From positions 5,335,501 through 5,399,500 of the forward strand of contig CP019636.1 in assembly GCA_002163975.1 (NCBI GenBank): 64,000 nucleotides of DNA. Reading direction: 5' to 3'. The notes beneath the pieces were generated by a model. It was given only the letters and a program-made list of their open reading frames with translations. It was not told where the DNA came from and made no database searches. The stretch comes from Nostocales cyanobacterium HT-58-2. GTDB lineage: Bacteria > Cyanobacteriota > Cyanobacteriia > Cyanobacteriales > Nostocaceae. Below are positions 17,409 to 26,691 of the stretch, piece by piece (the stretch's first letter is position 1; each line of letters begins with the position of its first letter). The position numbers and the translations under genes are program-made.

Positions 17409-18330
17409 AAGCTTTTCCTCGCTCTAGCTTTCAATTTTGGACTGACACAAACAACGTTCACTCGTGAGAGTGGATGTAGGGATATAGAGGTATAGAGATG
17501 TCGTTGAATTTTTGAGTTGAATTTTTGAATGAATTTCCCTGACACCCAGTTAGAAACGTTTATGTTTATTTGTATCCAGTTATATATCACCCTAGCTAGT
17601 AGTTACTTTAGTTTCCACTTTCTTTGGTGATATACACTTTTACCAAAAGTATGAAGTCTTAATATTATTTTTTGTATATTTTTGTTAAATACAATAATAA
17701 CAAATTCAATTTTCGCTTTAATCAAAATATTATCAACAATTCTATTCAACAGTTTTTATCATAGTTTGTTACGCTGTTTATGCAAATTCATACTGTATAA
17801 AATAATTGAAAATTATTGGTCATTGAAAGATTGAACATAAAAAACATTTAATTAAACATTAGTTGTAAAGACTTATATCTATATTTTTATCCATCAATCT
17901 TATCTAATTTATTAGTTTTTGAAACCGCAAAGAGAAGTTTGAGCGGCGGCTTCTGCCTTTCCCCACAGGGATTGCCAGAGGCACCAAAACTTCTTCTAAC
18001 GGAGACACTACGCGAACGGTGGACACAGAGATAACAAAGAGAGATTTTTATAATAATTGATGATTTATATAATTTTTTATGTAGCTCTATCAATGAACCA
18101 TTTTTTGTTTTCGTGAAAATGACCTATTCGTTAAGAATATTTAAAAACTTGATTTTAAATTCCTTATCTTGTTTTCATAAAAAGCTTTTGTTGCTTTTCT
18201 AATACTAACGATAGATACAATAATTCCACCAGGCGATTGATGAAAAGGTTTATGAAAATCTGTAGAAATAGTTAATAGCATCAATAAGAAATTAGTGAAT
18301 AATTGATTTTTGCTATTGAGGTAAGAAATC
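17409..18330. other. Long intergenic region with a repeat remnant
   Basis: About 920 bp between divergent genes, very AT-rich. A GC-richer island at about 17928-18025 interrupts it, with CTTTCCCCACAGGGATTGCC and GGAGACACTACGCGAACGGT. It looks like an inserted dispersed repeat of the type common in Nostocales genomes. Short frames over it (17887-18093, 18141-18332, minus) are not convincing genes. The promoters of both flanking genes must lie here. Confidence 0.5.
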
Positions 18331-20010
18331 ATGGTTATAGGTGTACCTAAGCGTGCTGTAGGTGTATTTTCTAATCGACGGGATGCAGAAGATGCACTTT
18401 ATGAATTGAGAGATTCTGGCTTCCCAATAGATAGAGTATCTGTTATTAAGCGAGATGCAGACCGCAACGATAATATTGCAGGTACTGAGGTCCGCGAAGG
18501 CATTGGTAATAAATCTGATGAAGGTGCTACAGTTGGGGCGGTATCTGGAGGTGTTTTAGGCGGATTGACTGGCTTGTTAGTCGGTCTTGGTACTTTAGCA
18601 ATTCCAGGAATTGGTCCGATTATGCTGGCAGGTGCAACAGCAACTGCTCTTGCAACAACTCTCGCTGGCGCAGGTATTGGTGCAGCAGCTGGGGGTTTAT
18701 TGGGTGCATTGATTGGTTTAGGAATTCCTGAAGAGAGAGCCAGAGTTTACAATGAACGCGTAGAACGCGGACATTATTTAGTCATCATAGATGGTACAGA
18801 CGCGGAAATTGCCAGAGCAGAAGAGATTTTAAGACGACAAGGAATTGAAGAGTTTGAAGTTTTTAACCGACCTGGAGTCACAAGTGGGACATCTGGATAT
18901 ATACCTGTGACTTCCAAACACGCCATTGGTTACTTCTCTCATCTGCGTGATGCGGAAGCTGCAATTCAAGATTTGCGAGCAGCAGGTTTTCCTCTGGGCC
19001 AAATTTCCCTAATTCACAGGGAGTTAAGCCGGAGAGAACCGTTCGCAGGAGTTGACTTAAGAGACCGGATTGACGCTGCTAGATATAGATTCCCAGATGC
19101 TCGTACTCACTTCTACAACGAGCGGATCAATCATGGGGATTATGTGGTGATCGTTAGCGGTACAGATGATGAGATTCGTCGCGCTGCTGCAATTTTAAAT
19201 AGACATGGCATTCAACACTGGGAGATTTTTGACCCAACTGCCATAAGTTCTCCCCATATTGGAACTAGTACAGCGCCGTTACAAAGAACTAAACGAGCAA
19301 TTGGTGTATTTTCTCACCGTCGCGATGCAGAAGCAGCACTGATTGAGCTGCGAGATGCTGGTTTCCCAATGAGTCAAGTGTCTTTGATTGCTAAAGATAC
19401 AAACGGTCATCACAACATTGCTAGTGTAAGTACGGGTGTAGATAGAAACCTTGGAGCAGGCAACAAAGCCGACGAAGGTGCAAAAGCCGGAGCAGTGACG
19501 GGTGGTGCGTTAGGCGGTTTAGGCGGCTTGCTAGTTGGTCTTGGTGCATTAGCCATTCCTGGAGTTGGTCCAGTGATTGCAGGCGGCGCGGTAGCAACGA
19601 CTTTGGCTACAGCTCTTGCTGGCGGTGCTATTGGTGCGGCGGCTGGTGGTATTGCTGGTGGACTGGTCGGGTTGGGAATTCCTGAAGACCGTGCGCGAGT
19701 TTATAGCGATCGCGTAAATAGAGGCGACTATTTAGTCATAGTTGATGGTACACAGGATGAAATCCGCCGTGCGGAGGCGATTCTCAGACATCGAGGAATT
19801 GAAGAGTTTGGTATCTTTGACATCGCTGACACAACCGGTGTTCATCATCATGGTTACGAGCACGGTATTCGTCACGAAACACCAGTCGTGAATACCACTC
19901 CTAACGAAATACCAGTTGTAGAGACGACTGGCACTCATTACACTCCAGGTTACGACAAAGACGATCCTGCTGTCATCATCGTTGACCACCGAGATGAAGC
20001 GGTTCAGTAG
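18331..20010 (+). CDS. Triple-domain general-stress (YflT/GSP17M-like) protein
   Basis: A 559-residue protein made of three copies of the general stress protein 17M-like fold. Each copy starts AVGVFSNRRDAEDALYELRD or similar, and ends with YLVIIDGTDAEIARAEEIL then GIEEFEVF. Copies 1 (about 7-183) and 3 (about 328-500) carry a Gly/Ala-rich hydrophobic hairpin (GGVLGGLTGLLVGLGTLAIP), possibly membrane-interacting. Copy 2 (about 200-310) lacks it. Copies 1 and 3 share NKSDEGATVGAVSGG-like segments and look like a recent duplication. The tail is His/Asp/Glu-rich. GAGGTAAGAAATC precedes the ATG. The family is linked with stress responses in Bacillus, but the biochemistry is unknown. It heads a + strand cluster of envelope/stress genes. 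Confidence 0.85.
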   Translation: MVIGVPKRAVGVFSNRRDAEDALYELRDSGFPIDRVSVIKRDADRNDNIAGTEVREGIGNKSDEGATVGAVSGGVLGGLTGLLVGLGTLAIPGIGPIMLAGATATALATTLAGAGIGAAAGGLLGALIGLGIPEERARVYNERVERGHYLVIIDGTDAEIARAEEILRRQGIEEFEVFNRPGVTSGTSGYIPVTSKHAIGYFSHLRDAEAAIQDLRAAGFPLGQISLIHRELSRREPFAGVDLRDRIDAARYRFPDARTHFYNERINHGDYVVIVSGTDDEIRRAAAILNRHGIQHWEIFDPTAISSPHIGTSTAPLQRTKRAIGVFSHRRDAEAALIELRDAGFPMSQVSLIAKDTNGHHNIASVSTGVDRNLGAGNKADEGAKAGAVTGGALGGLGGLLVGLGALAIPGVGPVIAGGAVATTLATALAGGAIGAAAGGIAGGLVGLGIPEDRARVYSDRVNRGDYLVIVDGTQDEIRRAEAILRHRGIEEFGIFDIADTTGVHHHGYEHGIRHETPVVNTTPNEIPVVETTGTHYTPGYDKDDPAVIIVDHRDEAVQ

Positions 20011-20137
20011 TCCGTAAGGGTGCAATCTTAGTAGGTAGGGTATTCGCTCTTCAAATTCAGTCATGATAAGCGGTACCGAGCCTATAACTAGCCAGTACTA
20101 ACTATTCACTAATAAGTAATAACTAAAGACTCAAGAA

Positions 20138-20611
20138 ATGAAAAACTTAACTTCTGTCCTAATCAGTTGCATTTTACTTTTTGGTGCTACTGCTTGTGAC
20201 AATCCTCCTGCCAGAACTAGCGCAGATGCACCTGAGACAGCAACACAACCAGTGACACAAGCACCATCTCCAGAAGCCACACAAGCTGCTTTAAAAGATG
20301 CTCAAAGTGAGGTCCGCAGAGACCAACTCAATGCTGACATTCGTGCTCGCGAACAACGGAATAATGCCTTTAATGAAGGCAAAGCTACTGATCGAGACGT
20401 AAGCAATCTCGCAAGTGAAGTTCGCTCTAAGTTGGAGGCTAATATCCCTGGTGGTCATTTAACAGTGGCTGCTGCAAAAGATGGTACGGTCACAGTGTCT
20501 GGAACTGTGCCCAACAAAGACCAGATAGATAAGATTAACCGTTTACCAAAGGAAATCAAAGGGGTTACAAGAGTTGTTAATAAAGCAACGGTTGCCCAAG
20601 CAAAAAGCTAA
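20138..20611 (+). CDS. BON-domain lipoprotein
   Basis: A 157-residue lipoprotein. The signal sequence ends in a lipobox (LLFGATAC, Cys20), so the mature protein should be lipid-anchored on the outer face of the plasma membrane or carried to the outer membrane. A Pro/Thr/Ala-rich linker and a charged helix (KDAQSEVRRDQLNADIRARE) precede a single BON domain at about 87-152. The BON domain is marked by the VSNLASEVRSKLEAN helix, the AAKDGTVTVSGTVPNKDQ strand-turn and GVTRVVNKATV at the end. BON domains bind phospholipid or attach to membranes, as in OsmY. The position 127 bp after the stress protein and just before the CAAD gene suggests a shared stress or osmotic role. Confidence 0.88.
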   Translation: MKNLTSVLISCILLFGATACDNPPARTSADAPETATQPVTQAPSPEATQAALKDAQSEVRRDQLNADIRAREQRNNAFNEGKATDRDVSNLASEVRSKLEANIPGGHLTVAAAKDGTVTVSGTVPNKDQIDKINRLPKEIKGVTRVVNKATVAQAKS

Positions 20612-20671
20612 AGGATCTGATAACTTAGCTAAGTAGTGAAACTGTTGTTATTGCAAAGAAACAGGAAAACT

Positions 20672-21106
20672 ATGGAAGCTAACGTACAATATCCAGAAGT
20701 CGCCGATACCACCTCAAATAATGCTGTAGCAGCTCTGGAAGGGTCTCAAATTGGAACTCAACCACTCTTACCACCTGCTACACAAGCTAATACAAGGTGG
20801 GAGCAAATTGGTGTACAAATATCTGATTTTTTAGCCAATTTACCTGATAACACAATTAAATTCTTCATTGAATATAATCGGCAGATTATCAATGTCGTTC
20901 TCATTATTACGGCAATTGTTGCACTCAAGGTAGTCTTGGCTATATTGGATGCAATCAATGATATTCCGCTGGTCTATCCAACTTTTGAATTAATTGGCAT
21001 TGTTTACACAACTTGGTTTGTTTTTCGCTATCTCATCAAAGCTTCAACTCGGCAAGAATTAGCTGCTGAACTCCAGTCTATTAGAAATGAAATTACTGGC
21101 AGCTAA
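20672..21106 (+). CDS. CAAD-domain membrane protein
   Basis: A 144-residue protein from the ATG at 20672; a GTG 36 bases upstream would only add a basic leader. Residues about 45-144 match the CAAD pattern (the domain appended to some cyanobacterial aminoacyl-tRNA synthetases, also found alone and in plastid CURT1-like proteins). That pattern is an amphipathic helix, two membrane spans (INVVLIITAIVALKVVLAIL and FELIGIVYTTWFVFRYLI) and a short charged C-terminal helix (RQELAAELQSIRNEI). The N-terminal 40 residues are polar and probably unstructured. CAAD proteins sit in thylakoid membranes, and curvature or anchoring roles are known for relatives. An intrinsic terminator follows. Confidence 0.85.
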   Translation: MEANVQYPEVADTTSNNAVAALEGSQIGTQPLLPPATQANTRWEQIGVQISDFLANLPDNTIKFFIEYNRQIINVVLIITAIVALKVVLAILDAINDIPLVYPTFELIGIVYTTWFVFRYLIKASTRQELAAELQSIRNEITGS

Positions 21107-21190
21107 ACTTTGCAGCAACTTAATAAATCCTTCGAGTCACCGAGAAATCAAAAAGTTTTTTGCTTTTCCAGGAATGCTTAGTTGAGTTTG

Positions 21191-21230
21191 ACGGTCAAGG
21201 GAGAAATGAGTTTTCCCTTGACCGTTTTAA
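21191..21230 (+). terminator. Intrinsic terminator after the CAAD gene
   Basis: ACGGTCAAGGGA (21191-21202) pairs perfectly with TCCCTTGACCGT (21214-21225) over an 11-base loop, and TTTAATATT follows. It closes the stress-cluster transcription unit before the next + strand gene. Confidence 0.9.
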
Positions 21231-21431
21231 TATTGCTTGAATTTTTCAGCTAATACAAAATACTTCATCATTTAAATTTACATAATTATTTTTTATCAAT
21301 ATATCAAAAGATAGAGAATATCATTGGTCTCTTCAGCTAGATCACTTCTAAAGATAGTTTATTCTTCTTCTTAAAAAGCATAATCTTATTCTTGAAGTGA
21401 CCGGAAAGATTTTTAGAAAAGGACATAAATT

Positions 21432-21842
21432 ATGGCTAATGAAGCATTTAAAAAAGGAGTAGATTCCTCTGACCGCGTTGCAGAAGATAATTACGATAGA
21501 GGAATTACACCCGCTGAAACTGCTGCTCGTCGTGAACGAGAAGGAGAACTCTACAAAACACTGCCTACAGAAGAGAGAGAGGCAAGTGCTCCTACTGATG
21601 ACCAAACTCATGTAGGTCAGAGCATCCGCACGACAGATGGCTATACAGTTGATAAAGAAGGTTTGTTAAATAACTACGCGGTTGAGCCGGAAATGTACTA
21701 TGAAGTACCAGGCGATGCGCGACAAGCAGCAGCAGAAGACACTGCACACCGCATTGAAGAACTCAAAGAAGTTAATGAGGATAAAGAAGGTCAGCTGACA
21801 ATGGAAGACGACAAGCGGGGTAGAGGTCCAGGAATTGTCTAA
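21432..21842 (+). CDS. Small acidic hydrophilic protein
   Basis: A 136-residue protein with no membrane span and an extreme content of Glu, Asp, Lys and Arg (VDSSDRVAEDNYDRGITPAE, then AARREREGELYKTLP). It has few hydrophobic residues and ends GRGPGIV. The composition resembles LEA-like or stress-induced disordered proteins. The ATG is preceded by AAAGGACATAAATT. It is separated from the CAAD gene by a strong terminator, so it has its own promoter, but it shares orientation and stress-type neighbours. It appears to be a cyanobacterial conserved hypothetical; no function is assigned. Confidence 0.75.
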   Translation: MANEAFKKGVDSSDRVAEDNYDRGITPAETAARREREGELYKTLPTEEREASAPTDDQTHVGQSIRTTDGYTVDKEGLLNNYAVEPEMYYEVPGDARQAAAEDTAHRIEELKEVNEDKEGQLTMEDDKRGRGPGIV

Positions 21843-21906
21843 TTTTGCTGCCTCAAGGTTTCTGTGATGTTCATAAAGCCACGATAGCGATGATTAGGAT
21901 TTTGTT

Positions 21907-22584
21907 CTAATTATCGCTTTCTCTTTTTCCTAGAGGCGAAAGCTCGTATTGCGCCAAAAGGTCAGCTGGATCGTTGTAGATGGCGATCGCTTCACTAAGT
22001 TGAGTATCGTCAAAGCCGCCACAACGAAACGCAATGACATCGACACCAGCCGCTTTCGCAGACTGGATATCGTAGGGAGTATCACCAAGCATGACAACTT
22101 GGTCAGGCGGGATATTCAGCTTACTAAGTGCAGCCTGCACAATGTCTGGGGCTGGTTTCGAGGCATCGGCATCACTGGATGTTGTTGCTTCATCAAGCAG
22201 ATCATCTACTTGAGCAGCTTTCAGCAACACAGAAAGCTCTTCACTTTTTGCTGAAGTGGCAATGAGCAGCCGTAATCCCTCATCCCGCATCCTCACTACC
22301 AGTTGGCGTGCCCCATTGGCAGGAGTTACGTTCGGTCCATATTTATTGATAACAAGTTTTTTGCGGTGATCGGAGATTTCCTTTCCCTGACCTTCCTCTG
22401 CAGAAAGTTCTGGTAGCAACTTGGGGAGCAGTTGGTCGCCTCCCATGCCGATTAAAGGTCGGACTTGCTCAAACTTTATCTCATATCCAAAGTCCTTGAA
22501 AGCTTCAACCCAGGCTTGGGCATGGGCATCATTACTGAGAACAAGCGTTCCATCTACATCTAAAATTACGGCTTGCAATGTCAT
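21907..22584 (-). CDS. HAD-superfamily phosphatase
   Basis: A 225-residue HAD hydrolase of the beta-phosphoglucomutase / phosphoglycolate-phosphatase type. Motif I is VILDVDGTLVLSND (nucleophile Asp9, acid/base Asp11). Motif II is LLIATSAKSEEL, motif III has Lys in DASKPAPDIV, and motif IV is VMLGDTPYDIQSAKAAG. The helical cap domain lies between motif I and II (about 15-85). These enzymes dephosphorylate small sugar phosphates or phosphoglycolate; the substrate is not readable from the sequence. The gene stands alone on the minus strand, divergent from the antiporter by about 210 bp. Length and motifs are all regular. Confidence 0.9.
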   Translation of the reverse strand: MTLQAVILDVDGTLVLSNDAHAQAWVEAFKDFGYEIKFEQVRPLIGMGGDQLLPKLLPELSAEEGQGKEISDHRKKLVINKYGPNVTPANGARQLVVRMRDEGLRLLIATSAKSEELSVLLKAAQVDDLLDEATTSSDADASKPAPDIVQAALSKLNIPPDQVVMLGDTPYDIQSAKAAGVDVIAFRCGGFDDTQLSEAIAIYNDPADLLAQYELSPLGKRESDN

Positions 22585-22795
22585 TATGATATTTTAGTGA
22601 AGGTCAAAAGCAACTGCTTCTCTAACACGCTACTCTTGAAGCCCATGCGATCGCCTCTTCCGCAATATTTACTTCTGTGGATAGAAAAACTCTTCCAGGT
22701 CTGACTTCATGGGGCGACAGTGGTTATAAATTGATACCTATCAGAGATTGAAATAGCTCTTAGCGCAGATGACTTAGCGTTCCTGAGCATCGAAG

Positions 22796-25096
22796 ATGCT
22801 TGTGACCGCATCATCAAGAATTTTAATAAAAATGATGAATCCTCTGCTTAATCCTTTACTGACGGTCAATGCAGTAGCCGAAAAAGGTCTAATCAAGCCC
22901 CTTGGTCACCATGAGTTGCTTCTCGTATTGCTGGAGTTAGCTCTACTGCTTTTGGTTGCTAGAGGCTTAGGCGAGTTCATGCGTCGCATCCAGCTGCCAC
23001 CGGTGGTTGGTGAGCTACTAGCAGGAGTGCTGCTGGGTCCATCGGTCTTCGGCTGGCTTCTACCAAATTTACAGGGGCACATTTTTCCCAAAAGTCAGGC
23101 GCAGTCTGACCTGCTTTCGGTTGTCTCCTGGTTAGGGGTGCTATTTTTGCTGATTGTGACTGGATTGGAAACTGACCTCAACTTAATTGTCCGTAAAGGC
23201 AAAACAGCCCTACTGATTTCCTTAGGAGGGATTATCATTCCCTTTGCAACTGGACTTGGGCTGGGTTTGTTTCTACCAGACAACTTTTTAGTGAACCCTT
23301 CTCAACGCTTAATCTTCAGTCTGTTTATTGCTACGGCTATGAGTATCTCGGCAGTTCCAGTGATTGCTAAAGTGCTCATGGACTTAAAGTTAATTCGGCG
23401 GGATATTGGTCAGGTGACTCTAGCCGCTGGTATGACTGATGACACGATTGGCTGGATTCTCCTGTCAGTGGTATCTGGCTTAGCTAGTAGTGGCAAATTT
23501 GATTTTCAGACGGTATTGAGAGCGATTGGGGGAGCAGTTCTGTTTTTGGGAATTGCCTTCACTGTTGGGCGATCGCTCATGGCTTGGATGTTGCGCTGGG
23601 TAGATGATTACATTGGTGGAGCAACGGCTAGTTTGTCGGCTCTACTTGTACTAGCCCTAGGAGCTGCCGCCTTTACCCACACTTTAGGAATTGAAGCGGC
23701 ACTGGGAGCATTTGTCATCGGTATTTTAGCAGGGCAATCGCCCCGCTTTAGTCGTGAGGCAGGATTGACTCTAGAACTGATAACTTCTGGTTTTCTGGCT
23801 CCTATTTTCTTTGCCACAGCAGGATTGAAAGTAGACTTACAACAAATGCTGGCTCCTCAAACCTTAGTGATTGGCTTAGTAGTACTAGCGGTCGCTTGCT
23901 TTGGTAAGTTCACCGGAGCGTACATCGGTTCTCGTGTAGGCGGTTTGTCTCACTGGGAAGGTATCGCGATGGGTTCGGGGATGAATGCCCGTGGCGCAAT
24001 GGAAATTATCGTTGCCACTATTGGGGTTTCCCTAGGTGTGTTGAATCCGCAGATGTACTCGATTATTGTAATGGTAGCAATTGTTACCTCACTCATGGCT
24101 CCGCCCTTGTTGCGCTGGGCATTGTCCAAAGTGTCGATGAGTCAAGAAGAAGTCCAACGGTTGGAACAAGAAGAACTGGCAAGCCGCAGCTTTATCAAAC
24201 GTATCCGCCGAATACTGATGCCCACCCAAGGAGGACCGAATGTCAGGCTAGCTGCCCAGTTAATCAGCCATCTGGTGTATCAGAATCCAGTAGAAGTGAC
24301 AGTTTTGTTTGCAAACAGCGATAAAAAGCCCAAGCATAAATCAGCAAAAGCTGTGGCAACTGCTGTGAAAGATTCCACAGCAGAAGCCGCCATTAATGCT
24401 GTTGTGGAGGAGTTTCATCTCCCGGCTGACGCACTGTTGCAAACGAAGGTTGAGTCGGGACAAAACAAGGCTGAAGTTATTCTTAAAGAAGCCAGCAAAG
24501 GGTATGATTTGATTGTTATAGGTGCAACAGAAAGTCAGCGTTCCAGAGGTTCCCTGTTTAGTTTGCTAGTTGATCGGGTGGTTCAGGAAGCTCCCTGTGC
24601 CACAATGGTTGTGAAGTCGAACCTATCCCAAGCTCAGAAGCAGACCAAGCCGACTGTCTATCACAAGATTGGTCATATTTTGGTGCCCACGAGTGGTGCA
24701 GATTACAACCAACATGCGGTTGAGGTCGCTAGTACCATTGCTGCTGAAACTGGGGCAATTGTGACATTAGTCAATGTCGTCAACCGCACTCAGCGGGAAT
24801 ACATTCTTTTTGAGGAGCAGACAATACACTCAGTAACAGATATTGCCCGACAGATTGTGCATCAACAAGCTGAAGTAGGGCAGGGACTGGGAGCAACTGT
24901 AAAAACTGCAGTTCTGACTGGAATTCCAGAGTTTGAAATCCTCAAGTTTGCCCGCAATAATCAAGTAGATTTGATAGTTATGGGTAGTAGTGTTCGTACA
25001 GTATCAGGTCGGGCATTCTTTGGTCACCGTACTGATGCCATCCTCAATAAGGCTCCTTGCCCTGTTGCCGTGATTACGCTAGCAGGGATCAGATAG
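22796..25096 (+). CDS. CPA2-type cation:proton antiporter with two USP domains
   Basis: A 766-residue membrane protein. Residues about 35-440 form a Na+/H+ exchanger domain with about twelve spans. Family marks are LPPVVGELLAGVLLGPSVFG, the discontinuous-helix segment AAGMTDDTIGWI with its acidic pair, and GMNARGAMEIIVATIG near the end. Two universal-stress-protein domains follow, at about 470-600 and 615-766; each ends with the family's ATP-loop pattern (VIGATESQRSRGSLF and VMGSSVRTVSGRAFFG). The fusion suggests ion exchange gated by nucleotide or stress signals. Another ATG lies 36 bases downstream of the chosen start. It is convergent with the phosphoesterase gene (13-bp gap). Ion specificity is unknown. 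Confidence 0.92.
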   Translation: MLVTASSRILIKMMNPLLNPLLTVNAVAEKGLIKPLGHHELLLVLLELALLLLVARGLGEFMRRIQLPPVVGELLAGVLLGPSVFGWLLPNLQGHIFPKSQAQSDLLSVVSWLGVLFLLIVTGLETDLNLIVRKGKTALLISLGGIIIPFATGLGLGLFLPDNFLVNPSQRLIFSLFIATAMSISAVPVIAKVLMDLKLIRRDIGQVTLAAGMTDDTIGWILLSVVSGLASSGKFDFQTVLRAIGGAVLFLGIAFTVGRSLMAWMLRWVDDYIGGATASLSALLVLALGAAAFTHTLGIEAALGAFVIGILAGQSPRFSREAGLTLELITSGFLAPIFFATAGLKVDLQQMLAPQTLVIGLVVLAVACFGKFTGAYIGSRVGGLSHWEGIAMGSGMNARGAMEIIVATIGVSLGVLNPQMYSIIVMVAIVTSLMAPPLLRWALSKVSMSQEEVQRLEQEELASRSFIKRIRRILMPTQGGPNVRLAAQLISHLVYQNPVEVTVLFANSDKKPKHKSAKAVATAVKDSTAEAAINAVVEEFHLPADALLQTKVESGQNKAEVILKEASKGYDLIVIGATESQRSRGSLFSLLVDRVVQEAPCATMVVKSNLSQAQKQTKPTVYHKIGHILVPTSGADYNQHAVEVASTIAAETGAIVTLVNVVNRTQREYILFEEQTIHSVTDIARQIVHQQAEVGQGLGATVKTAVLTGIPEFEILKFARNNQVDLIVMGSSVRTVSGRAFFGHRTDAILNKAPCPVAVITLAGIR

Positions 25097-25108
25097 TAAG
25101 ACTATCTG
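25090..25108. terminator. Hairpin at convergent gene ends
   Basis: CAGATAGT-AAG-ACTATCTG spans the stop codon of the antiporter gene and nearly reaches the stop of the opposing phosphoesterase gene. There is no T-tract. The symmetric stem could act on both transcripts. Confidence 0.45.
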
Positions 25109-25109
25109 G

Positions 25110-26660
25110 TCAAATCGTAAATGGCTGAATTTCGTAATTATGCCACTGTCGCTGATGCCATTCAGCAACCAAAGGACGGATAATGAACTTGGGATGGCGA
25201 TCGCCTGTTACATCAATACGTAAACAAGAGTAAGGTCTCCGCTTTTGAGAACCACGACCGTTACGACCGATGAAGAGGTGGGAACGCGCCACTAACTTCT
25301 GGTCTTCCATCAAGTCTGCTCCCTCTGTCCGTTGTCGTCGCAGACTATAACCACTCCCACCGCAGACAATCCAATGAATGTGAGAGTCAGCCGCAGAGGC
25401 GTCCATTGTCTCAAGATGTTCCAAGCAGTGAGCATGACCGTTTAAGACCAAATCAACTAGAGGACGATCACCAGTTTTGGAACCAACTACCCTGGCGACT
25501 GCATTCAGGGTATCCCGCAGGCGATCGCGAACTGCCAGAGTTTGCGCTTGTTGCCACTTTGTCGCCTCAGTCACGTAGGGAGGATGATGGAAAAAAACGA
25601 CCCTTCCCCGAACATCTGCGGTATTCCAGGATTCAATAAGTCTGTGCTTGAACCATTCCAGTTGTTCGGAGTCTGTGACTACAATTTTATCAGTGTCTAA
25701 TTGCTTGTCGATATCGACAATCATCTCCTCAATTTGTGACACCTCATGTTGGATATCATCCAGCTGATCTGCTTCTTTGGGGCTATCTGGATTCAGTTGT
25801 GCTGCCGTTTCCATCAACTGCATCTTCTGCTGCTCGAGTTCATTGCGGCGCACCTCCAATTGTTTGCGATGAGCGTCTCCTTCCTGGGTTGTGGGTATGG
25901 GAGGGGGGTCGTTGAAAGTATTGGAATCCAGTGCAAAGAAATCTATCCCACCGTAACAAAAAGTGTAGTAGCGATTCGGAAGGCGAGTAAAGTGCCCAGG
26001 CTCATAACGCAGACAGCGACCAGTCTCTGTTTTCGCCGTGTAGTGTTGGTCTAAGTGACGGGCTAAATCTCCTGGAAGCATAAACACCTTGAGGTAATCC
26101 AGGAAAGCCTTTGCATAGGCATCACCTTGCCAGGAACCATGCCACCCAACATCAAGATCCAGTTTTGATCGCAGTAGGCGACGCAGCGGCATTGTTGTCA
26201 AAGATACCAAGCCAAATAACAAAGGCAGGTCGTAGTAATCGTGATTTCCTGGTACAGGTAGGATTGGTCGTTGAAAAATCATCTGGTCATAGGCTATGCG
26301 TTTGGGATGTTCTCCCCCAACAAGAAACTCGCGGTAAGGCTTGATGAAGTTTTCTTGATAGTATTCCTTTGACCCCACCAGATAGATAACATCGCCCGTA
26401 TGCAACATGAAACGACATTCTTGGTGATGGGGTAGCATCAGTTCAGCGACCTTTCGCTGAGGATTGTGTCCCCTATGTGCTCCGGTACCGCTGTCACCCA
26501 CAACCAAAAATGAAAACTCTGGATCGTCTGACCCTCCATCGTCCAGCACCAGTCGAGTTTGGTCAATTCCCCGTTCAAGAATGACGGGGTCTTGCCACCG
26601 CACCCTCTGCTTCATATTGCGAATTTTGTCAGCAATTGGCGGATCAGATACGAGTTTCAA
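25110..26660 (-). CDS. Calcineurin-like metallophosphoesterase, TTG start
   Basis: A 516-residue phosphoesterase. The five metal-binding motifs are present in order: VVGDSGTGAH, LHTGDVIY, PVPGNHDYYD, VFFHHPPYV and LNGHAHCLEHL. A coiled-coil insertion (RNELEQQKMQLMETAAQLNP, about 270-330) splits the catalytic domain between the third and fourth motifs. No signal peptide is seen. AGGAG nine bases before TTG at 26660 supports that start, since no in-frame ATG precedes the conserved region. It lies 31 bp after the lipid-kinase gene on the same strand, so the pair probably forms an operon. A substrate such as a phospholipid or nucleotide phosphodiester is possible but unproven. Confidence 0.88.
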   Translation of the reverse strand: MKLVSDPPIADKIRNMKQRVRWQDPVILERGIDQTRLVLDDGGSDDPEFSFLVVGDSGTGAHRGHNPQRKVAELMLPHHQECRFMLHTGDVIYLVGSKEYYQENFIKPYREFLVGGEHPKRIAYDQMIFQRPILPVPGNHDYYDLPLLFGLVSLTTMPLRRLLRSKLDLDVGWHGSWQGDAYAKAFLDYLKVFMLPGDLARHLDQHYTAKTETGRCLRYEPGHFTRLPNRYYTFCYGGIDFFALDSNTFNDPPPIPTTQEGDAHRKQLEVRRNELEQQKMQLMETAAQLNPDSPKEADQLDDIQHEVSQIEEMIVDIDKQLDTDKIVVTDSEQLEWFKHRLIESWNTADVRGRVVFFHHPPYVTEATKWQQAQTLAVRDRLRDTLNAVARVVGSKTGDRPLVDLVLNGHAHCLEHLETMDASAADSHIHWIVCGGSGYSLRRQRTEGADLMEDQKLVARSHLFIGRNGRGSQKRRPYSCLRIDVTGDRHPKFIIRPLVAEWHQRQWHNYEIQPFTI

Positions 26661-26691
26661 CGCAACTTTCTCCTAAAAACACATCTCAACA

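Noticed and set aside
17887..18093. 68-codon minus-strand frame
   Set aside because: It overlaps a GC-richer dispersed-repeat remnant; the translated part looks like repeat DNA, not protein.
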